From: Anaerolineales bacterium
GTDB taxonomy: Bacteria > Chloroflexota > Anaerolineae > Anaerolineales > Villigracilaceae
Direction: 5' to 3'
Assembly (NCBI GenBank): GCA_030583905.1
Contig: CP129481.1
Coordinates: 248,001 to 312,000, forward strand
DNA length: 64,000 bases
Numbering within the stretch: the first letter of the stretch is position 1; each line of letters starts with the position of its first letter. Positions 8,040 to 16,117 of the stretch are shown in pieces. The notes under the pieces were generated by a model, which saw nothing but the letters and a program-made list of their open reading frames with translations, did no database searches and was not told where the DNA came from. Position numbers and translations under genes: made by a program.

Positions 8040-9065
8040 ATGATAGACACTTTGAAGATCGTCATCCCCATGGCGGGCTGGGGAACCCGCATGAGACCGC
8101 ATACGTGGAGCAAGCCCAAGCCGCTCGTCAGCGTGGCGGGCAAGACCTCGCTCGAGCACTTGCTGGATATGTTCAAGTCCCTGCCGGACCCTGAGAATGC
8201 CGAATTCGTTTTCATTGTCGGTCCGTATCTGGGCGAGATGCAAATCCCAGCCTTCATTAAGGAACACTATCCAAATATGAAGGCGCAGTATGTTGTTCAA
8301 CACGAAATGAAGGGACAATCCCATGCCTTGTCGCTGGCGCGCGAGCACCTGACGGGACCGATGATCATGTGCTTCTCCGATACGCTGATGGAAACGGATT
8401 TCTCCTTCCTTGCCAACGAGGAATCGGACGGCGTGGCGTGGGTGATGCCGGTGGACGATCCGCGCCGTTTCGGGGTGGCGGAGGAAGGCGCAGACGGCTG
8501 GGTGACCCGCTTCATTGAGAAGCCGCAAAGTCTGGATAATAACCTTGTGGTGGTTGGGTGTTATTACTTCAAAAGCGCGGAACGCCTGCTGGCGGCAATT
8601 GACGACCAGATGAAGCGCGGCGTGATGCTGAAGAACGAATACTTCCTGACAGACGCCATTTCCATCATGATCGAAGGCGGGGCAAAGGTGCGGACCCAGA
8701 AGATCGGCACCTGGCTGGATACAGGAACCATCGATGCGACGCTGGATACGAACAGGATCTTGTTGGAAAAGATCGGTTCGCAGGTTGGAAAGTTCAAAGG
8801 CTCGAATGTTGAGATCATCGAGCCGGTTGCCATTCATGAAAGCGCGGTCATCAGCAACTCGAAGATCGGTCCGTTCGCTTCGATCGGCGCGAACTGCAGA
8901 ATCGAGAATGCCCAGATCTCAGAGTCCATCGTCGAAGCGGATTGTGAGATCAATGATGCGGCGTTGACTCGCTCTCTGATCGGCAAACAAGCCAGAGTTA
9001 AAGGAAGAGGCGATGGACATGTCTCGCAGTTAAACCTCGGCGATACGAGTCAAGTGGTCTTGTAG
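8040..9065 (+). CDS. NDP-sugar pyrophosphorylase-like nucleotidyltransferase
   Basis: Transfers a nucleotide to a sugar 1-phosphate to make an NDP-sugar, 341 residues. The N-terminal domain carries the family signature GWGTRMRPHTWSKPKPLVSV (residues 13-32) for NTP and sugar-phosphate binding. From about residue 250, hexapeptide-type repeats (isoleucine-valine spaced, ending with SLIGKQARVKGRG) form a left-handed beta-helix as in glucose-1-phosphate thymidylyl- and GlmU-like enzymes. TATAAT at 8011-8016 gives a short leader with a weak GGAAG site. The nucleotide and sugar are not certain; UTP or dTTP with glucose 1-phosphate is the usual pairing in this subfamily. Confidence 0.85.
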   Translation: MIDTLKIVIPMAGWGTRMRPHTWSKPKPLVSVAGKTSLEHLLDMFKSLPDPENAEFVFIVGPYLGEMQIPAFIKEHYPNMKAQYVVQHEMKGQSHALSLAREHLTGPMIMCFSDTLMETDFSFLANEESDGVAWVMPVDDPRRFGVAEEGADGWVTRFIEKPQSLDNNLVVVGCYYFKSAERLLAAIDDQMKRGVMLKNEYFLTDAISIMIEGGAKVRTQKIGTWLDTGTIDATLDTNRILLEKIGSQVGKFKGSNVEIIEPVAIHESAVISNSKIGPFASIGANCRIENAQISESIVEADCEINDAALTRSLIGKQARVKGRGDGHVSQLNLGDTSQVVL

Positions 9066-9079
9066 GTCTTACAGGTCAA

Positions 9080-9295
9080 ATGTTGATGGAAGCAGTTGAG
9101 TGCAGGTCGGATACGGAATATGCGGAGCGCCCGCTTTCGCTTGTATGGCAGGGACAGCGCCACGAGATCGCGGAGATTTTTTCGCGCTGGCGCGGACCCG
9201 CTGAAAAAGGATTTTGCGTCAAGACCGTGGACGGTCTGACGTTCGAATTGACGTACCAGGAAATTTCAGACGACTGGCACGTGCAACCCCTATAG
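9080..9295 (+). CDS. Small conserved-type protein, DUF6504-like
   Basis: A 71-residue acidic protein lying 14 bases after the nucleotidyltransferase and 8 bases before the aminotransferase, so probably part of one transcript. The pattern (Arg-Pro...Trp-X-Gly-X-X-His/Tyr-Glu-Ile-Ala-Glu-Ile...Trp-Arg, later Val-X-Thr-X-Asp-Gly...Phe-Glu-Leu-Thr-Tyr...Trp) resembles the small DUF6504 proteins sometimes found near DNA polymerase IV genes. No catalytic residues are evident. The start has only a weak ribosome site (AGGTC region), so coupling to the upstream stop is likely. The family match is from memory of the pattern and is tentative. Confidence 0.5.
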   Translation: MLMEAVECRSDTEYAERPLSLVWQGQRHEIAEIFSRWRGPAEKGFCVKTVDGLTFELTYQEISDDWHVQPL

Positions 9296-9303
9296 GAGGC
9301 TCA

Positions 9304-10482
9304 ATGCAGGAAATCAGTGAAGTGCAAAGACTTTCAAAACGTGTGGCAGGGCTGAAGCCCAGCGGCATTCGCAAGTTCTTCGATATTGCCGCAACCATGA
9401 AGGATGTCATCTCGCTGGGCATCGGCGAACCCGATTTCACCACGCCCAAACCAATTTTAGATGCAGGCATTCGTTCGCTGCAGAACGGCGAGACTCATTA
9501 CACATCCAACCACGGCAAGATCGAACTGCGGCAGGGCATTGCAGGCAACCTGCAAAAACTTTATAACGTTTCGTATGACCCCGCCAATGAGATCGTCGCC
9601 ACCGTCGGCGTCTCGGAGGCGTTGTATCTTGCGTTCACCGCCATCCTGAATCCCGGCGATGAGGTCATCATTCCCACGCCTTGCTTTGTTTCCTATCAAG
9701 CGGAGGTCATTCTGGCGGGCGGCGTGCCGGTGGAAATTCCGGCGCGGCTTGAGAATAACTTCACCATTGACCCCGACGACATCCGCAAAGCCATCACACC
9801 GCGCACGAAAGTCATCTTCATCGGATATCCGTCCAACCCCACCGGCGCCGTCGCTCCGCGCGAGGTGATGCTGGAGATCGGCAAGATCGCGGAGGAACAC
9901 GACCTGCTGGTGGTTTCTGATGAGATCTATGACCGCCTCGTCTATGACTTTGAGCATGTCTGCTTCCCAGCCTTGGATGAAAGCCTGAAGCGCCGCACCA
10001 TCCTGCTCGGCGGCTTCTCGAAGGATTACGCCATGACCGGCTGGCGTATCGGCTATGCCTGCGGACCAAGCGACATCATTTCAGGCATGGTACGCATCCA
10101 CCAATATACGATCATGTCCGCGCCGACAACGGCACAGGACGCCGCCATCGAAGCTCTGAAATCAGGCGAGCCTTACGTGCAGGAAATGGTGACGGAATAC
10201 GACCGCCGCCGCAGATTACTCGTCAACGGACTCAACCGCCTCGGTCTCTCGACCTTTGAGCCGAAGGGCGCCTTCTATGCCTTTCCCAACATCCAAGCCT
10301 CCGGCATGGACGATGAGACCTTCGCCGAAAAACTTCTGCGCGAGGAACGCGTCGCCGTAGTGCCGGGCAATGCCTTCGGTCCCGGCGGCGATGGATTCGT
10401 CCGCGCATGTTATGCCACTTCCTACGAGCAGATCGAGGAGGCGCTGCAGCGCATGGAAAAATTCATGAGCAGATACGGGTAG
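9304..10482 (+). CDS. Class I/II pyridoxal-phosphate aminotransferase (aspartate aminotransferase family)
   Basis: PLP-dependent aminotransferase of fold type I, 392 residues, the usual length for the AspC/PatA-like group. The PLP Lys sits in GGFSKDYAMTGWRIGYACG, and the cofactor-binding Asn (YPSNPTGA) and Asp/Tyr (VSDEIYDRLVYD) are in place. The C-terminal Arg for the substrate carboxylate is in FVRACYATS. ATG 9304 has AGGAGG at 9294-9299; a longer frame reaching back to 9214 lacks this. The amino donor may be aspartate, glutamate or an aromatic amino acid. The gene ends at a clear terminator. Confidence 0.9.
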   Translation: MQEISEVQRLSKRVAGLKPSGIRKFFDIAATMKDVISLGIGEPDFTTPKPILDAGIRSLQNGETHYTSNHGKIELRQGIAGNLQKLYNVSYDPANEIVATVGVSEALYLAFTAILNPGDEVIIPTPCFVSYQAEVILAGGVPVEIPARLENNFTIDPDDIRKAITPRTKVIFIGYPSNPTGAVAPREVMLEIGKIAEEHDLLVVSDEIYDRLVYDFEHVCFPALDESLKRRTILLGGFSKDYAMTGWRIGYACGPSDIISGMVRIHQYTIMSAPTTAQDAAIEALKSGEPYVQEMVTEYDRRRRLLVNGLNRLGLSTFEPKGAFYAFPNIQASGMDDETFAEKLLREERVAVVPGNAFGPGGDGFVRACYATSYEQIEEALQRMEKFMSRYG

Positions 10483-10502
10483 GAATCCCGGGTAGGAACT
10501 CC

Positions 10503-10534
10503 GGGCGGATGCACTTTAGCATCCGCCCTTTTTT
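10503..10534 (+). terminator. Intrinsic terminator
   Basis: Perfect 10-bp stem GGGCGGATGC/GCATCCGCCC with loop ACTTTA followed by six T. It closes the nucleotidyltransferase to aminotransferase unit. Confidence 0.9.
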
Positions 10535-10554
10535 ATTCGGGTATACTGGCTGGA

Positions 10555-11430
10555 ATGACAAGTCTGCTTCTGAAACTGGAAAACTTCGGTAAACCATTTT
10601 GGTTCATCATGGGGACCGTCTCCCTGTTCGCTGTGGCAGTCCTTGACTATATGACCGGGGCTGAGCTTTCCTTTTCCCTTTTCTACCTGATCCCCATTGC
10701 GGTATTCTCATGGGGCTTCAGCGGAAATATCGGCGCGATCAGCGCTTTCGTCAGCGCGATCATCTGGGTGGGAATTGAGATCCTGACCGACACCAGGTCA
10801 TCGAATACGTTCGTATATCTCTGGAATGCCATAATCCGCTTCGGCTTTTTCCTTCTGCCTGCCCTGCTTTTGAAAAGCCTTGAACAGGAGCGAAAACACG
10901 CCCGCACCGATTACCTGACCGGCGCGATCAACAACCGGTATTTCAATGAACTGGCTCAAATGGAAGTAAATCGGTCCCTGCGCTACAAACACTCCTTCAC
11001 CATCGCTTTCATGGATCTGGACAATTTCAAAACGATCAACGATACATTTGGTCATACCTTCGGCGACGAGATCCTGCGGACGCTGGCAGAAAGCATGAAG
11101 AACAACCTGCGAAAAACAGATATCGTAGCCCGCGTGGGAGGAGATGAATTCGCCATTCTGCTGCCGGAAACAGATTCATCCTCCGCCCGCAGCGCCATCT
11201 CAAATATGCTTCAAAAACTATCGAAGAAAATGCTTGAAAACAAATGGCCCATCACTTTCAGCATCGGTGTACTGACCGTGAAAGCCCCGCAGATCTCGGT
11301 CGATCAGATCCTTGGCATGGCAGACAAAATGATGTATTCCGTGAAGAACAACGGCAAGAACAATGTCAAGTACGCCACGTACATGGATGATGAAACCAAC
11401 GAGCCGCATCTCACCCCCCGGCAATCTTGA
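10555..11430 (+). CDS. Membrane-anchored diguanylate cyclase (GGDEF)
   Basis: Makes cyclic di-GMP from two GTP. The 291-residue protein has about four or five hydrophobic segments in the first 110 residues, then a GGDEF domain from about residue 120. The active-site loop reads VARVGGDEFAILLPE, so the metal- and GTP-binding residues are intact. An RxxD inhibitory motif five residues upstream of GGDEF is not apparent. TATACT at 10542-10547 lies 7 bases before the ATG, so the transcript is predicted leaderless. The 3' end overlaps the convergent SUI1 gene by 20 bases. The sensed signal is presumably read by the membrane region. Confidence 0.9.
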   Translation: MTSLLLKLENFGKPFWFIMGTVSLFAVAVLDYMTGAELSFSLFYLIPIAVFSWGFSGNIGAISAFVSAIIWVGIEILTDTRSSNTFVYLWNAIIRFGFFLLPALLLKSLEQERKHARTDYLTGAINNRYFNELAQMEVNRSLRYKHSFTIAFMDLDNFKTINDTFGHTFGDEILRTLAESMKNNLRKTDIVARVGGDEFAILLPETDSSSARSAISNMLQKLSKKMLENKWPITFSIGVLTVKAPQISVDQILGMADKMMYSVKNNGKNNVKYATYMDDETNEPHLTPRQS

Positions 11431-11746
11431 CCTTGTACCCTAACTTTTGCAACACCGCCGCCATCCGCTGACGGTGCTCCCCCTGAATCTCGATCATCCC
11501 ATCCTTGACCGTCCCACCGCTTCCGCACTCCTGCTTGATTCTCGTTGCGAGGGCTTTCAACTCATCCTCGGCAAGGACGAGATTCTTAACAACGGATACC
11601 ACCTTCCCGCCGCGCCCGCCTGACTCGCGATGCAAATACGCAGTCTGCTGTTGCGGCGGCAGGGACCTGGCGCGGGATGTACTTTGATCTTTCTTGCGGA
11701 TGTCACCATCTTCGGATGACCAGACCGTGCGGTTCTTATTGGACAT
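11411..11746 (-). CDS. SUI1/eIF1-family translation factor (YciH-like)
   Basis: Small bacterial relative of eukaryotic initiation factor eIF1, 111 residues. A charged, disordered N-terminus is followed by the SUI1 alpha-beta fold from about residue 45 (SGGRGGKVVSVVKN, then ECGSGGTVKDGMIEIQGEH and an end resembling LQKLGYKVKIAGG). In E. coli YciH checks initiation fidelity under stress. I chose ATG 11746: TATAAT (minus strand, 11759-11754) lies 7 bases upstream, which fits a leaderless message. A longer frame from 11776 would begin upstream of that promoter. Confidence 0.9.
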   Translation of the reverse strand: MSNKNRTVWSSEDGDIRKKDQSTSRARSLPPQQQTAYLHRESGGRGGKVVSVVKNLVLAEDELKALATRIKQECGSGGTVKDGMIEIQGEHRQRMAAVLQKLGYKVKIAGG

Positions 11747-11772
11747 GGGTGGAATTATAAGCGCACCGCAAG

Positions 11773-12690
11773 TCAAGCATTTGTTCGCAGCACCACCCCG
11801 TTCTGTGACGGGTCGTATAACAGCAAACCATCTTCCGTCTGGTTGTAGGATATGCCTGCTTTCTCAACCCTTGCAACCACTTCGTCCAACGCGGGCTGAT
11901 TCGGGAAATCCACGGTGAAATGGCGCAGACCTACCGCGTCGGCGGGCGGAGGCGGAGCGCCTTCTCCCTGCCAGGTGTTGAGTCCGATGTGGTGATGGTA
12001 TCCGCCCGCGGAGACGAACGCCATGTGGAATTCCCTGGCGTGACCCATGATGTCGAAGCCCAGCACACCGTGATAAAAGTCCAGCGCTTCGGGGATGTCG
12101 CGCACATGCAAATGGACGTGTCCCATTTTGGTTTCGGGCGGGATGGGCGCGTCAAGTTTGTCATCTTCCTTCAAGTGCTTGAAGAGCGCATCCACATCCA
12201 GCGGTTCGCGCCCATCGCTCCAGCGACCGTCCGCCCAACGGGTTTCGTATTTGCCGTCTTTCAACGTCCATGAGCCGTCTTCGGGGGATTCGGCATACAA
12301 CTCGATGCCGTTGCCTTCGGGATCATCGAGGTAGGTGGTCTTGGTCATGACGTGATCGGTCGGTGAGTTGCGGACTTTCAACGCAAACAAACGCGCCATA
12401 GCAATGGCAAGTTCGCGGCGATTCGGAAAAAGTACCGCAAAGTGATACAAGCCCGTCACGCCGCGATATTTTTTCAGGTTCGGCGCTTCGTTGAGGCGCA
12501 ATAATTCGCGCTCGCCCGTGCCGAGGGCTGCGGTTTTTTCTTTGCGCCAGTGGAGTTTGAATCCCATTGCTTTTTCGTAGAACAGGATCTGATTCTCAAG
12601 GTTGGCAACGGTCAGGGAAACAGGACCAACTCCCGTGGCGGGATGAATCGAAAATTCGGTTTTGGTCTCTGAATTGGGTAACGTGTTCAT
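11773..12690 (-). CDS. Two-domain VOC (glyoxalase/extradiol dioxygenase-like) protein
   Basis: Vicinal-oxygen-chelate fold protein, 305 residues, with two tandem VOC modules as in CatE-like catechol 2,3-dioxygenases. Module 1 (about residues 17-140) lacks the first metal His (GPVSLTVANL), so it is probably structural. Module 2 (about 185-300) has GHVHLHVRD and a GGYHHHIGLNTW stretch that can supply metal His residues. It is the last gene of a minus-strand group with the LUD and F420-reductase-like genes. The substrate may be a catechol, but other VOC chemistry is possible. Confidence 0.8.
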   Translation of the reverse strand: MNTLPNSETKTEFSIHPATGVGPVSLTVANLENQILFYEKAMGFKLHWRKEKTAALGTGERELLRLNEAPNLKKYRGVTGLYHFAVLFPNRRELAIAMARLFALKVRNSPTDHVMTKTTYLDDPEGNGIELYAESPEDGSWTLKDGKYETRWADGRWSDGREPLDVDALFKHLKEDDKLDAPIPPETKMGHVHLHVRDIPEALDFYHGVLGFDIMGHAREFHMAFVSAGGYHHHIGLNTWQGEGAPPPPADAVGLRHFTVDFPNQPALDEVVARVEKAGISYNQTEDGLLLYDPSQNGVVLRTNA

Positions 12691-12754
12691 GATCTATCTC
12701 CTGTTATCATCCAGACGAAGAATCGCCTTGGAATCTTTCCAATAAACAATCGGG

Positions 12755-13399
12755 CTAAAAACCCAGCTTTTCTTTCACAAGAACAATCGTGATCCGCCCT
12801 GGCACTTCACGCTGGAGGATCAATATCTTGTTGACTGAACTGTGCGCATTATACGCTGAGAACATGCGCGCATCCTCCAACGGATAACTATATTCATCGA
12901 TGCGGCGGAAGCCTTCAGGTAGATCGCTGACAATCTTCTGCGCCCCGACCACCCAGATGACCTTCGCCGCGCCATACGCGTACGGAGCCAGTTGACTCCC
13001 GCCGCCGGAGGCAGTCAGCACCTGACCAGACTCGGTAATGGCATGGACGCTCCCGACGATATAATCCGGGCTGGAACGTAGTTTGCGGATCTCATTCGCC
13101 TGCGTCTTTCTATCAAGAGAGAATACTTTTGGGCGTACCGCATTGTACCGACCCGATTTGTCCAACTCGGCGGTCAGACCGATCTTTTCCAGCGTTTCGG
13201 ACATATTGGCGTACACTTCCGCGCCCTGTGGCACAAGGTCGAGCACCAGCCGCTTTGCCTCTTCTGCGTTTTCCGCGATCAGCGTCTTCATTCCATTCGC
13301 TTCGAGTGCTTTGGCAACGCGCTCGATCTGTGCGTCACTGGCAAGTTTTGCAAACTCGTTGTTGGGAATTAATTTGATGGTGGTTTTTGTTTCTATCAT
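12755..13399 (-). CDS. LUD-domain protein (LutC/YkgG-like)
   Basis: 214-residue protein of the LUD domain family, which includes LutC of the lactate-utilisation complex. Typical blocks are AEEAKRLVLDLVPQGAEVY near the N-terminus and a central GSVHAITESGQVLTASGGG, where the Glu-Ser-Gly and Ser-Gly-Gly-Gly motifs sit in the presumed ligand pocket. The partners LutA and LutB (Fe-S proteins) are not nearby, so a role in lactate oxidation is doubtful; stand-alone LUD proteins are common. It lies between the VOC gene and the F420-reductase-like gene, with 40-65 base gaps. Confidence 0.8.
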   Translation of the reverse strand: MIETKTTIKLIPNNEFAKLASDAQIERVAKALEANGMKTLIAENAEEAKRLVLDLVPQGAEVYANMSETLEKIGLTAELDKSGRYNAVRPKVFSLDRKTQANEIRKLRSSPDYIVGSVHAITESGQVLTASGGGSQLAPYAYGAAKVIWVVGAQKIVSDLPEGFRRIDEYSYPLEDARMFSAYNAHSSVNKILILQREVPGRITIVLVKEKLGF

Positions 13400-13441
13400 A
13401 ATTTCCTTTCGCTTGCACCTGTCATTCTGAGCGATATAACA

Positions 13442-14059
13442 TTAGCTCAAAATCTTCAGCGCACTGCCCCAGTTCGTGCCGAGCGTGCCCTGCAAGGTGA
13501 TATGCAACAATTGCATCCCTTCGATCTGGCGTGCACGGCTCAACGGACCTGCGTCAATGGCGCGCATACCGCCGTCTTCGACCAGCTTCACAACCTTTTC
13601 CTTTGCGTCAGCGTCATCGCCTGCGATGAAAACATCCAGTTTCTGACCCGCCACTTCACCCGCGAGCAGCGTGCCCGCGTAGGTTGTATTGAAGGCTTTG
13701 ACGACCTTCGCGCCAGCCACGAGTGCCTTCGCCAGATCTTCCGCGGAAGATGAATCCGGTGCGGTGGCGAGACCATCATAGGTGGCGTTGAGCGGGTTGG
13801 CAATATCCACCACGACCTTGCCCGCGAGTTTATCGCCGAGCTGTTTGGCGAGTTCGATATTCGTGCCATACCACACCGCCAGCACCACCACATCGCCCAG
13901 CGGCGCGCTCAGGTCGGCAGCGGATGCGTTCAACTCCGCGGCGGCTTTCTGCGCGGCTTCGGGGTTGGCATCCACAAAAGTGACCTTGTGTCCGCCCGCG
14001 ATCAAACGGGTTCCAATGCCGCGCCCCATATTTCCTGCTCCGATAATTGTTACGTTCAT
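13442..14059 (-). CDS. NADPH:F420 reductase-like NAD(P)-binding protein
   Basis: 205-residue Rossmann protein of the F420-dependent NADP reductase family (Pfam F420_oxidored). The N-terminus MNVTIIGAGNMGRGIGTRL is a dinucleotide-binding GxGxxG motif, and later blocks (VVLAVWYGTN, VVDIANPLN, KVVKAFNTTYA) are characteristic. Many bacterial members use other partners than F420, and no F420 biosynthesis gene is visible here, so the cofactor is uncertain. It is transcribed away from the TetR regulator at 14194, which is likely to control it through the palindromes in the shared 134-base promoter region. Confidence 0.8.
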   Translation of the reverse strand: MNVTIIGAGNMGRGIGTRLIAGGHKVTFVDANPEAAQKAAAELNASAADLSAPLGDVVVLAVWYGTNIELAKQLGDKLAGKVVVDIANPLNATYDGLATAPDSSSAEDLAKALVAGAKVVKAFNTTYAGTLLAGEVAGQKLDVFIAGDDADAKEKVVKLVEDGGMRAIDAGPLSRARQIEGMQLLHITLQGTLGTNWGSALKILS

Positions 14060-14104
14060 GTTGACTCTCCTTGAATTGTTTGGTATTATACAGTTGTATT
14101 CTAA

Positions 14105-14172
14105 ACAACAGATGTTGTCTAGTTTACCAATCTTTCCCCGCTAGTCAACCAACAAAGGTTTCTGATTGTTGG
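14105..14172. promoter_or_regulatory. Candidate TetR operator palindromes
   Basis: The divergent promoter region holds two perfect dyads built from the same ACAA/TTGT core. One is ACAACA-GA-TGTTGT at 14105-14118. The other is CCAACAA-N10-TTGTTGG at 14149-14172. TetR regulators usually bind such palindromes between themselves and a divergently transcribed target. Confidence 0.5.
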
Positions 14173-14193
14173 ATAAACAACACTGGAGCGAAA

Positions 14194-14769
14194 ATGTTGC
14201 CTAACCCAAAAGAAGCGGAAGCCAGACTGGACCCGCGCGTCAAACGGACCCGCAGCCTGATCCTGTCATCCTTTGAATCCCTGCTCGCTGAAAAAGGATT
14301 CGAGACCATCTCCGTACAGGACGTGACCGACAAAGCCGAAATCAACCGCGCCACGTTTTACGCGCACTTTCAGGATAAATATGCCCTGCTGGATACTGCC
14401 ATGAGCCAGATGTTCATGCAGGAGATCGAAAAACGGACGTTGAACGTCTGCACCTACACGCCCGATAATTTGCGGAACTTAATTCTCGCGGTCTGTGAAT
14501 TTCTTAGCAAACTTCATACCAGTTGCGCCCAGCCGCATAACCAGTTCGAATCGCTCGTTGAAGGGACGATCAAAAAGCAGCTCTTTGATCTGCTTTCCTA
14601 TTGGCTGCGGAATTCCAAACTCCCCACGGAAATCCCTGCCACGGTCGCCACCTGGGCGATCTACGGACTGGCATCCCATTACAGCCATATGAAAAAACGC
14701 CCGCCGCTCGAAAAATTCGTGGACGAGGCATTCCCGCTCGTGGCGGTCAATTTGGAGCAGTTCGCGTAA
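14194..14769 (+). CDS. TetR/AcrR family transcriptional regulator
   Basis: 191-residue repressor. The N-terminal TetR helix-turn-helix is clear: ILSSFESLLAEKGFETISVQ, then ITRATFYAHF-like INRATFYAHFQDKYALLD. The ligand-binding C-terminal half resembles the TetR_C_33 type often linked to oxidative or solvent stress, ending with a hydrophobic helix at about 150-160. I chose ATG 14194 with GGAG 6 bases upstream; the frame stays open back to 14071, but that would cover the operator region. Divergent from the F420-reductase-like gene, its probable target. Confidence 0.9.
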   Translation: MLPNPKEAEARLDPRVKRTRSLILSSFESLLAEKGFETISVQDVTDKAEINRATFYAHFQDKYALLDTAMSQMFMQEIEKRTLNVCTYTPDNLRNLILAVCEFLSKLHTSCAQPHNQFESLVEGTIKKQLFDLLSYWLRNSKLPTEIPATVATWAIYGLASHYSHMKKRPPLEKFVDEAFPLVAVNLEQFA

Positions 14770-14933
14770 CAGATGCGATGGCGATCTTCAAGAATCAGGC
14801 GGAGGTATTGGCGTCGGGAATTGTGGTGGATGAAGCGTGAGGTTGTGCTACACTTGTGCAAGTTCAATGCCGCACATACAATCTCAGGATGAGGTTGGCA
14901 AAGAATTTTTACACGACAAGTCAAGGGAGAAAC

Positions 14934-15455
14934 ATGAGCAAAAACACAAAGGTTATTATCGCACTGGTGATCTTTTTGGGAACTTGCATTACTGTAACTG
15001 GATATATACTCATCAGCGGAAGCGTTGCATACCTAGTAAGCACGGTTTCTCAACCGTCTGCACAATACTTTATGACCATAAATGAAGTTGAAAATCAAAA
15101 AGATGAATTGCCAGATAGGCAAATCCGAATTTCAGGCGCTGTCATTGGCGACAGCATAGAATTTGACGAGATAAACAAAACCCTATCTTTTTTTATTGCG
15201 GATGTTCCAGCAGATTATGCGGAAGTTGAGCGACAAGGCGGACTAGCGGCTGTTTTGGAAAGTGCTGTACATGATCCCAAGCGCCAACGAATCCAAGTTG
15301 TTTACATAGGTGAAAAACCTGAACTTCTCCGAGATATGGCGCAAGCAATTGTTACTGGCAAGTTAGGTGAAGATGGTATCTTTTACGCAGAAGAACTTTT
15401 ACTAAGATGCCCTGCACGCTACGAAGAATCCGTGCCTGATCAGGCAGTTGATTAA
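14934..15455 (+). CDS. ccmE: Cytochrome c maturation haem chaperone CcmE, CXXXY type
   Basis: CcmE holds haem covalently on the outside of the membrane before it is passed to apocytochrome c. The 173-residue protein has a single N-terminal anchor (about 7-33) and a beta-barrel OB fold with the IRISGAVIGDSI block. The haem-binding motif is CPARY (159-163), the CXXXY variant known from Desulfovibrio and archaea, in place of the proteobacterial HXXXY. AGGGAGA precedes the ATG. The gene is alone; ccmA, B, C, F and G are not in the window. Its codons are more A/T-rich than its neighbours. It probably supports the multihaem cytochromes at 42.7-47.7 kb, an inference from shared need only. Confidence 0.8.
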   Translation: MSKNTKVIIALVIFLGTCITVTGYILISGSVAYLVSTVSQPSAQYFMTINEVENQKDELPDRQIRISGAVIGDSIEFDEINKTLSFFIADVPADYAEVERQGGLAAVLESAVHDPKRQRIQVVYIGEKPELLRDMAQAIVTGKLGEDGIFYAEELLLRCPARYEESVPDQAVD

Positions 15456-15515
15456 TTTGAAGTATCAAAATTACATGCGCAACAGCCATTTGCAAGGTGA
15501 CCGTCTCGCTTGTAG

Positions 15516-15572
15516 GTCACGTTTTCGACGTGACAACCTTTGCAACGCAATTTGTCACGCAAAATGCGTGAC
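15516..15572. repeat. GTCACG-type palindromes, copies 2 and 3
   Basis: Two hairpins in a row: GTCACGT-TTTCG-ACGTGAC (15516-15534) and GTCACGC-AAAAT-GCGTGAC (15554-15572). The outer flanks GTAGGTCAC and GTGACCTAC also match, so the pair could fold as one long structure. Confidence 0.7.
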
Positions 15573-15701
15573 CTACGAACTTTCCCCCACCGAAATCCCA
15601 TTCTGAAACACCGTCAGATCATGACCGGCGCTCAGGTACGCATGCACAGACGTGCCGGGTGGGATGGTCTTGGTGCGCGGACTGAAGGTGTGGATCAATT
15701 T
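15573..15701 (-). pseudogene. Duplicated 3' fragment of the ferric-type ABC ATPase gene
   Basis: This encodes 42 residues plus stop that match the end of the intact ATPase at 16144-17208: KLIHTFSPRTKTIPPGTSVH here against KLIHAFKPHTKTIPPGTSVH there, then an identical AYLSAGHDLTVFQNG. The similarity continues into the flanking palindrome downstream of both stops. Only the last part of the TOBE region is present, with no start codon or nucleotide-binding domain. It is a non-functional remnant of duplication or recombination, still with an open frame. Confidence 0.8.
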
Positions 15702-15708
15702 CCTGCTG

Positions 15709-15834
15709 TTATTTCGGCTTCACCAGCGCCTTTACCTTACTGTGATCGGGGTGCGGAAGATAGTTCACCCCATACACTTGGGCGGGGACCTGCTCAACAA
15801 AAGAGAACGGCTTGAAAGGTTTCCGCACCTGCAT
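15709..15834 (-). other. Short orphan frame next to the ATPase fragment
   Basis: A 41-residue frame from ATG 15834 to TAA 15709, basic, ending LPHPDHSKVKALVKPK. No ribosome site is clear and I recognise no family. It may be the C-terminal remnant of another gene joined to the fragment by the same rearrangement. Coding status is doubtful. Confidence 0.25.
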
Positions 15835-15865
15835 ATCATTTAAGTTCCCCTGCGGTACGGTTTTA

Positions 15866-16033
15866 TTCCCCCATAGGGGAATTTGAATTACACGCGGTTC
15901 GGGTTACTTCCCCAGTGGGGGAATTTGAATTACATGCGGTTCAGGTTACTTCCCCAGCGGGTGGATTTAGTTTACATACGCTTCAGCTTAGTTCCCCGGC
16001 AGGGGAATTTCGTCTACATGCGGTTCGGGTCAC
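15866..16033. repeat. 42-bp tandem repeat, four units
   Basis: Units start at 15866, 15908, 15950 and 15992. Each begins with a small palindrome TTCCCC-N4-GGGGAA (degenerate in unit 3), followed by ATTTGAATTACATGCGGTTC and GGGTTAC-like bases. Units 1, 2 and 4 are most alike. A partial unit may precede at about 15845. Each unit is exactly 14 codons long, so the frame is kept across copies. No spacers, so it is not a CRISPR array. Confidence 0.85.
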
Positions 16034-16117
16034 CATACCACGTTGTATGTAAAGATCGAACGGGGATACAGCTTGCAGATCACGTGTTCATCGTGACAAA
16101 ATTGTATTGCACAGGTT

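Noticed and set aside
14770..14933. Small gene between TetR and ccmE
   Set aside because: Only short frames with no ribosome site or recognisable motif. The words resemble a degraded gene end, but nothing could be assigned.
15866..16033. CRISPR array
   Set aside because: The units are contiguous with no variable spacers and there are no cas genes.
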